Shown here: positions 38,681 through 41,436 of the stretch, one piece after another | Layout of the letters: every line of letters starts with the position of its first letter | Position numbering within the stretch: the first letter of the stretch is position 1 | NCBI GenBank assembly: GCA_947458335.1 | Contig: CANGYW010000002.1 | Span: forward strand, 1-41,436 | Source: Chitinophagaceae bacterium | Lineage (GTDB): Bacteria; Bacteroidota; Bacteroidia; Chitinophagales; Chitinophagaceae | Reading direction: 5' to 3' | DNA length: 41,436 nt | Translations under genes and position numbers: made by a program | The notes under the pieces: generated by a model | What the model saw: only the letters and a program-made list of their open reading frames with translations | Database searches by the model: none | What the model was told of the DNA's origin: nothing

Positions 38681-39544
38681 ATGAAGCCGTCTGTCGACAT
38701 AAAACTTATTGAATGCCCTCGCGATGCCATGCAGGGTTTTGAGCGAATTATTTCCACGCCAGACAAAGTATCGTATATAGAGTCTTTATTAAAGGTGGGG
38801 TTTGATACGCTTGATATGGGTAGTTTCGTATCGCCAAAGGCCATCCCTCAGATGGCCGATACCGCCGACGTATTTCGACAACTTTCTATCGCGGCCCCCA
38901 CTTCTAAAAAACTAGTTATTGTGGCCAATGAACGGGGTGCTCGCGAGGCTCTTACTTTTTCGTCTATCGATTACCTGGGATTTCCTTTCTCTGTGTCTGA
39001 GACTTTTCAGCAACGTAATACGAACGCCGGAAGAGAACAGGCCTATACTACTGTTGCTACCCTGCAAGAGTTATGTTTGGCAGCACAACGAAAATTGGTA
39101 GTATATTTTTCGATGGCTTTTGGAAATCCTTATGGAGATGTGTATCACCCAGATGAGGTGCTAGAATGGGCGCATCGATTGCAGCCGTTGGGGATCTCAA
39201 TTTTCTCCTTGGCCGATACAGTAGGGATGGCTTCGCCCGATCAGGTGTATAAACTAACGGCAGCCTTTATTAAAGAATTTTCGCAACTAGAGACCGGTTT
39301 ACATCTGCATGCGAGTCCTGCCGGCTGGAAAGAAAAGGTAGAGGCAGGGCTTCAGGCCGGTTGTGTTCGCTTCGATGCGGCCCTGGGTGGAGTAGGTGGC
39401 TGCCCGATGGCAGCGGACCGTTTGGTGGGTAATCTCAATATGGAGCTGTTGGTGCAATGGTTAGACGAAAAAGGATATTCGACCGGCATCGATAAAGAGC
39501 AATTAATGATTTGTTCACTACAGGCTCAACAATTATTTGCCTGA
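38681..39544 (+). CDS. Hydroxymethylglutaryl-CoA lyase
   Basis: IKLIECPRDAMQGFERIISTPDKVSYIESLLKVGFDTLDMGSFVSPKAIPQMADT; GLHLHASPAGWKEKVEAGLQAGCVRFDAALGGVGGCPMA. Confidence 0.92.
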   Translation: MKPSVDIKLIECPRDAMQGFERIISTPDKVSYIESLLKVGFDTLDMGSFVSPKAIPQMADTADVFRQLSIAAPTSKKLVIVANERGAREALTFSSIDYLGFPFSVSETFQQRNTNAGREQAYTTVATLQELCLAAQRKLVVYFSMAFGNPYGDVYHPDEVLEWAHRLQPLGISIFSLADTVGMASPDQVYKLTAAFIKEFSQLETGLHLHASPAGWKEKVEAGLQAGCVRFDAALGGVGGCPMAADRLVGNLNMELLVQWLDEKGYSTGIDKEQLMICSLQAQQLFA

Positions 39545-39546
39545 TT

Positions 39547-40557
39547 ATGCAGTGGCAGCTTCCTCTTTATATTAAAAAACCTGATGCTCTCATAGAGCAT
39601 GAGCAACGACTTCTTTTGGTCGGCTCTTGTTTTACAGAACATATAGGGTTGGGGCTGGAGGAATTGAAATTTCCAGTCTTGCAAAATCCACATGGTATCT
39701 TGTTTGGTCCTGATGCCGTTTGTCGTTCCATTCATTCCTATATCGATAATAAGACTTACACCCCAGACGATCTTTTCTATTTTCAGGAGTGCTGGCATAG
39801 TTGGGATCATCACTCTCGATTTTCTTCTACAAGTCAACAAGACTGCTTGTCCGCCATAAACGATTCGCAGCAAAAGGCTCATGACTTTATTCAAAAAACC
39901 GATTGGCTGATCATTACCTTGGGTTCTTCTTTTTGCTATAGGCTGACAGAACAGGCCGACAGGGCCGGCTATCCTTTACAGCGCCAAGTGGCTAATTGTC
40001 ACCGGGCTCCACAGCAGTGGTTTTCGAAAGAACTGATGACTGTAGAAGAGATGGTTACACTCCTGCAGGATTGTTTTACCGCATTTTACAGGCTCCGCCC
40101 CAATGCGCATATTGTGGTAACCGTAAGCCCGGTTCGGCATATTCGCGATGGAGCCGTCGAGAATAACCGTAGCAAGGCTCGTATATTCGAAGCTCTGCAA
40201 CGTCTCGAAGAGAAAGCTGTACCTTTTTATTACTTCCCGGCTTATGAATTAGTGATCGATGTACTGCGCGATTACCGTTTTTATGATATTGATCTGGTGC
40301 ATCCCAATTATGCGGCTACTTCGTACGTGCTCGAGCAATTCATGCAACATTGTGTCAGTACCGAGGCTAGGTTAGTTGCAGAGCAGATCAAAAAAGTAGT
40401 AACGGCCATGCGTCATCGACCACGTCAACCCAATACCCACTCTCATCGACAGTTTCTGTCGCAGCAGCTAGATCTAGCACGAACATTGCAAGAGCAGTAT
40501 CCCCAGATCGATTTTAGTCGCGAACTGGCTTATTTTAAAGAAGCATCTGTAAGCTGA
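39547..40557 (+). CDS. GSCFA domain-containing protein
   Basis: LLLVGSCFTEHIGLGLEELKFPVLQNPHGILFGP is the eponymous GSCFA motif; LIITLGSSFCYRL; ATG 39547 preferred over track start 39511, which overlaps the HMG-CoA lyase gene. Confidence 0.92.
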   Translation: MQWQLPLYIKKPDALIEHEQRLLLVGSCFTEHIGLGLEELKFPVLQNPHGILFGPDAVCRSIHSYIDNKTYTPDDLFYFQECWHSWDHHSRFSSTSQQDCLSAINDSQQKAHDFIQKTDWLIITLGSSFCYRLTEQADRAGYPLQRQVANCHRAPQQWFSKELMTVEEMVTLLQDCFTAFYRLRPNAHIVVTVSPVRHIRDGAVENNRSKARIFEALQRLEEKAVPFYYFPAYELVIDVLRDYRFYDIDLVHPNYAATSYVLEQFMQHCVSTEARLVAEQIKKVVTAMRHRPRQPNTHSHRQFLSQQLDLARTLQEQYPQIDFSRELAYFKEASVS

Positions 40558-40558
40558 A

Positions 40559-41436
40559 CTAAGCGATGCTAAATTGATATTTTTTTTCTAGTAAATCCTC
40601 AAGAGAAGAGAGCAAGGCAAATTGGTGCTCGGCACGCTCGCGGTTCTGACCAGGTCTTTGGATTTGATAGTAGTGATCGCCTTGCAGATAATCTGTTAAG
40701 AAACGCAAAGTCTGCATGTAGATCATTAAAGGACCTGCCGCGTGCAGCAGCGAGCTCTCTGCTGCCGTTAGTTGATTTAGAATGGTGTGGCGATAGCAAT
40801 TGAAAATAGTTTCATAGGCTGCTGGCAAAATAAAGACGGCATCTGGGTGATTGTTGTTTTCGTCAACCGAGGCGGCCATAGAGCGAATCATATCGCCCAG
40901 ATCCGAAAAAAAATAGCCCGGCATCGTGGTATCAAGATCAGTTACAGCTACCACTTGTTGGCCACGGTTATCAAAGAGCAGATTGCTGAGTTTCGCATCG
41001 TGGTGCATCACTCTTTTTTTAAAGTCAGTGGGGGCTTCGCACATTTGACGATATAATTGTACATATCCGATTCTTGCTTGCAACGCTTCAATAAGCCAGC
41101 TTGTTTCCGCAAGTCGGGTCTGGTCTCCTTCACCTATCGCTTGTTGAAACTGCTTAAATCGTAGCGAAAGATCATGAAAGTTATCTAAGGTAGGGTAGAG
41201 TAAATCAGTGTTTAAATCACTCAGCTGTGTGGTAAAGTTCGCAAATGCTTGTACAGCCACCTGTAGGGTAGAAAGATCGGTAGTATGGTGAAGAGTCTTA
41301 GAGGATAAAAAATCGGCCGCTCTCCAAAAATGTCCTTTTGAATCACAGAACAACCAGTCATCATTCTTAAAAGAAAGGGGTCTAGCCATTAGATGAGTAG
41401 CGTTTTTCTCCTTTAATGCCGAGTAAATTAGCTGCA
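40559..41436 (-). CDS. Phosphotransferase (APH/choline-kinase-like) family protein, N-terminus truncated by the right window edge
   Basis: RVMHHDAKLSNLLFDNRGQQVVAVTDLDTTMPGYFFSDLGDMIRS matches the kinase catalytic/metal-binding region. The frame stays open upstream of the track start (QLIYSALKEKNATHLMARPLSFKNDDWLFCDSKGHFWRAADF). Confidence 0.85.
   Translation of the reverse strand, partial: QLIYSALKEKNATHLMARPLSFKNDDWLFCDSKGHFWRAADFLSSKTLHHTTDLSTLQVAVQAFANFTTQLSDLNTDLLYPTLDNFHDLSLRFKQFQQAIGEGDQTRLAETSWLIEALQARIGYVQLYRQMCEAPTDFKKRVMHHDAKLSNLLFDNRGQQVVAVTDLDTTMPGYFFSDLGDMIRSMAASVDENNNHPDAVFILPAAYETIFNCYRHTILNQLTAAESSLLHAAGPLMIYMQTLRFLTDYLQGDHYYQIQRPGQNRERAEHQFALLSSLEDLLEKKYQFSIA

Noticed and set aside
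40559-41389. Phosphotransferase gene as a naturally truncated pseudogene
   Set aside because: The frame stays open to the window edge with family-like residues, so the missing N-terminus is due to the window boundary.
1-41436. CRISPR array, transposon, prophage or toxin-antitoxin system
   Set aside because: No regularly spaced direct repeats, transposase/integrase genes, phage structural genes or small paired toxin-like ORFs were recognised.

Overview
The window looks like a compact core-chromosome segment from a Bacteroidetes genome, probably Chitinophagaceae-like (inference from gene families and TAnnTTTG promoters). I support about 30 protein genes and one tRNA. From left to right: a SusC/RagA TonB-linked receptor (minus strand, truncated by the left edge and absent from the ORF track); a DeoR regulator; an envelope block (OstA-like, MlaD/MCE, N-acetylmuramoyl-L-alanine amidase, divergent LptD); ung; an orphan LuxR-type regulator; tRNA-Arg(TCT); hutH, a nucleoside phosphorylase and hutU; a flavin reductase; a solitary ABC ATPase; smc; a thioredoxin/peroxiredoxin-like protein; a topoisomerase IV-type operon (parE, methyltransferase, DUF1835, parC); smpB; accD; an S8 peptidase; an ALDH7-like dehydrogenase; a UPF0104-type membrane protein; a short GT5 'starch synthase' protein; DUF4270; metK; rlmB; HMG-CoA lyase; GSCFA; and a phosphotransferase truncated by the right edge. 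I see no CRISPR array, transposase, prophage or large repeat. The most unusual items are: a tRNA terminator hairpin that also encodes the C-terminus of the convergent LuxR regulator; a half-length GT5 protein without the KTGGL motif, coupled to a DUF4270 lipoprotein; the parE-MTase-DUF1835-parC operon; a peroxiredoxin-like protein with SPSC instead of CPxC; and several track ORF starts that fall inside promoter motifs. I see no clear new defence or mobile system.
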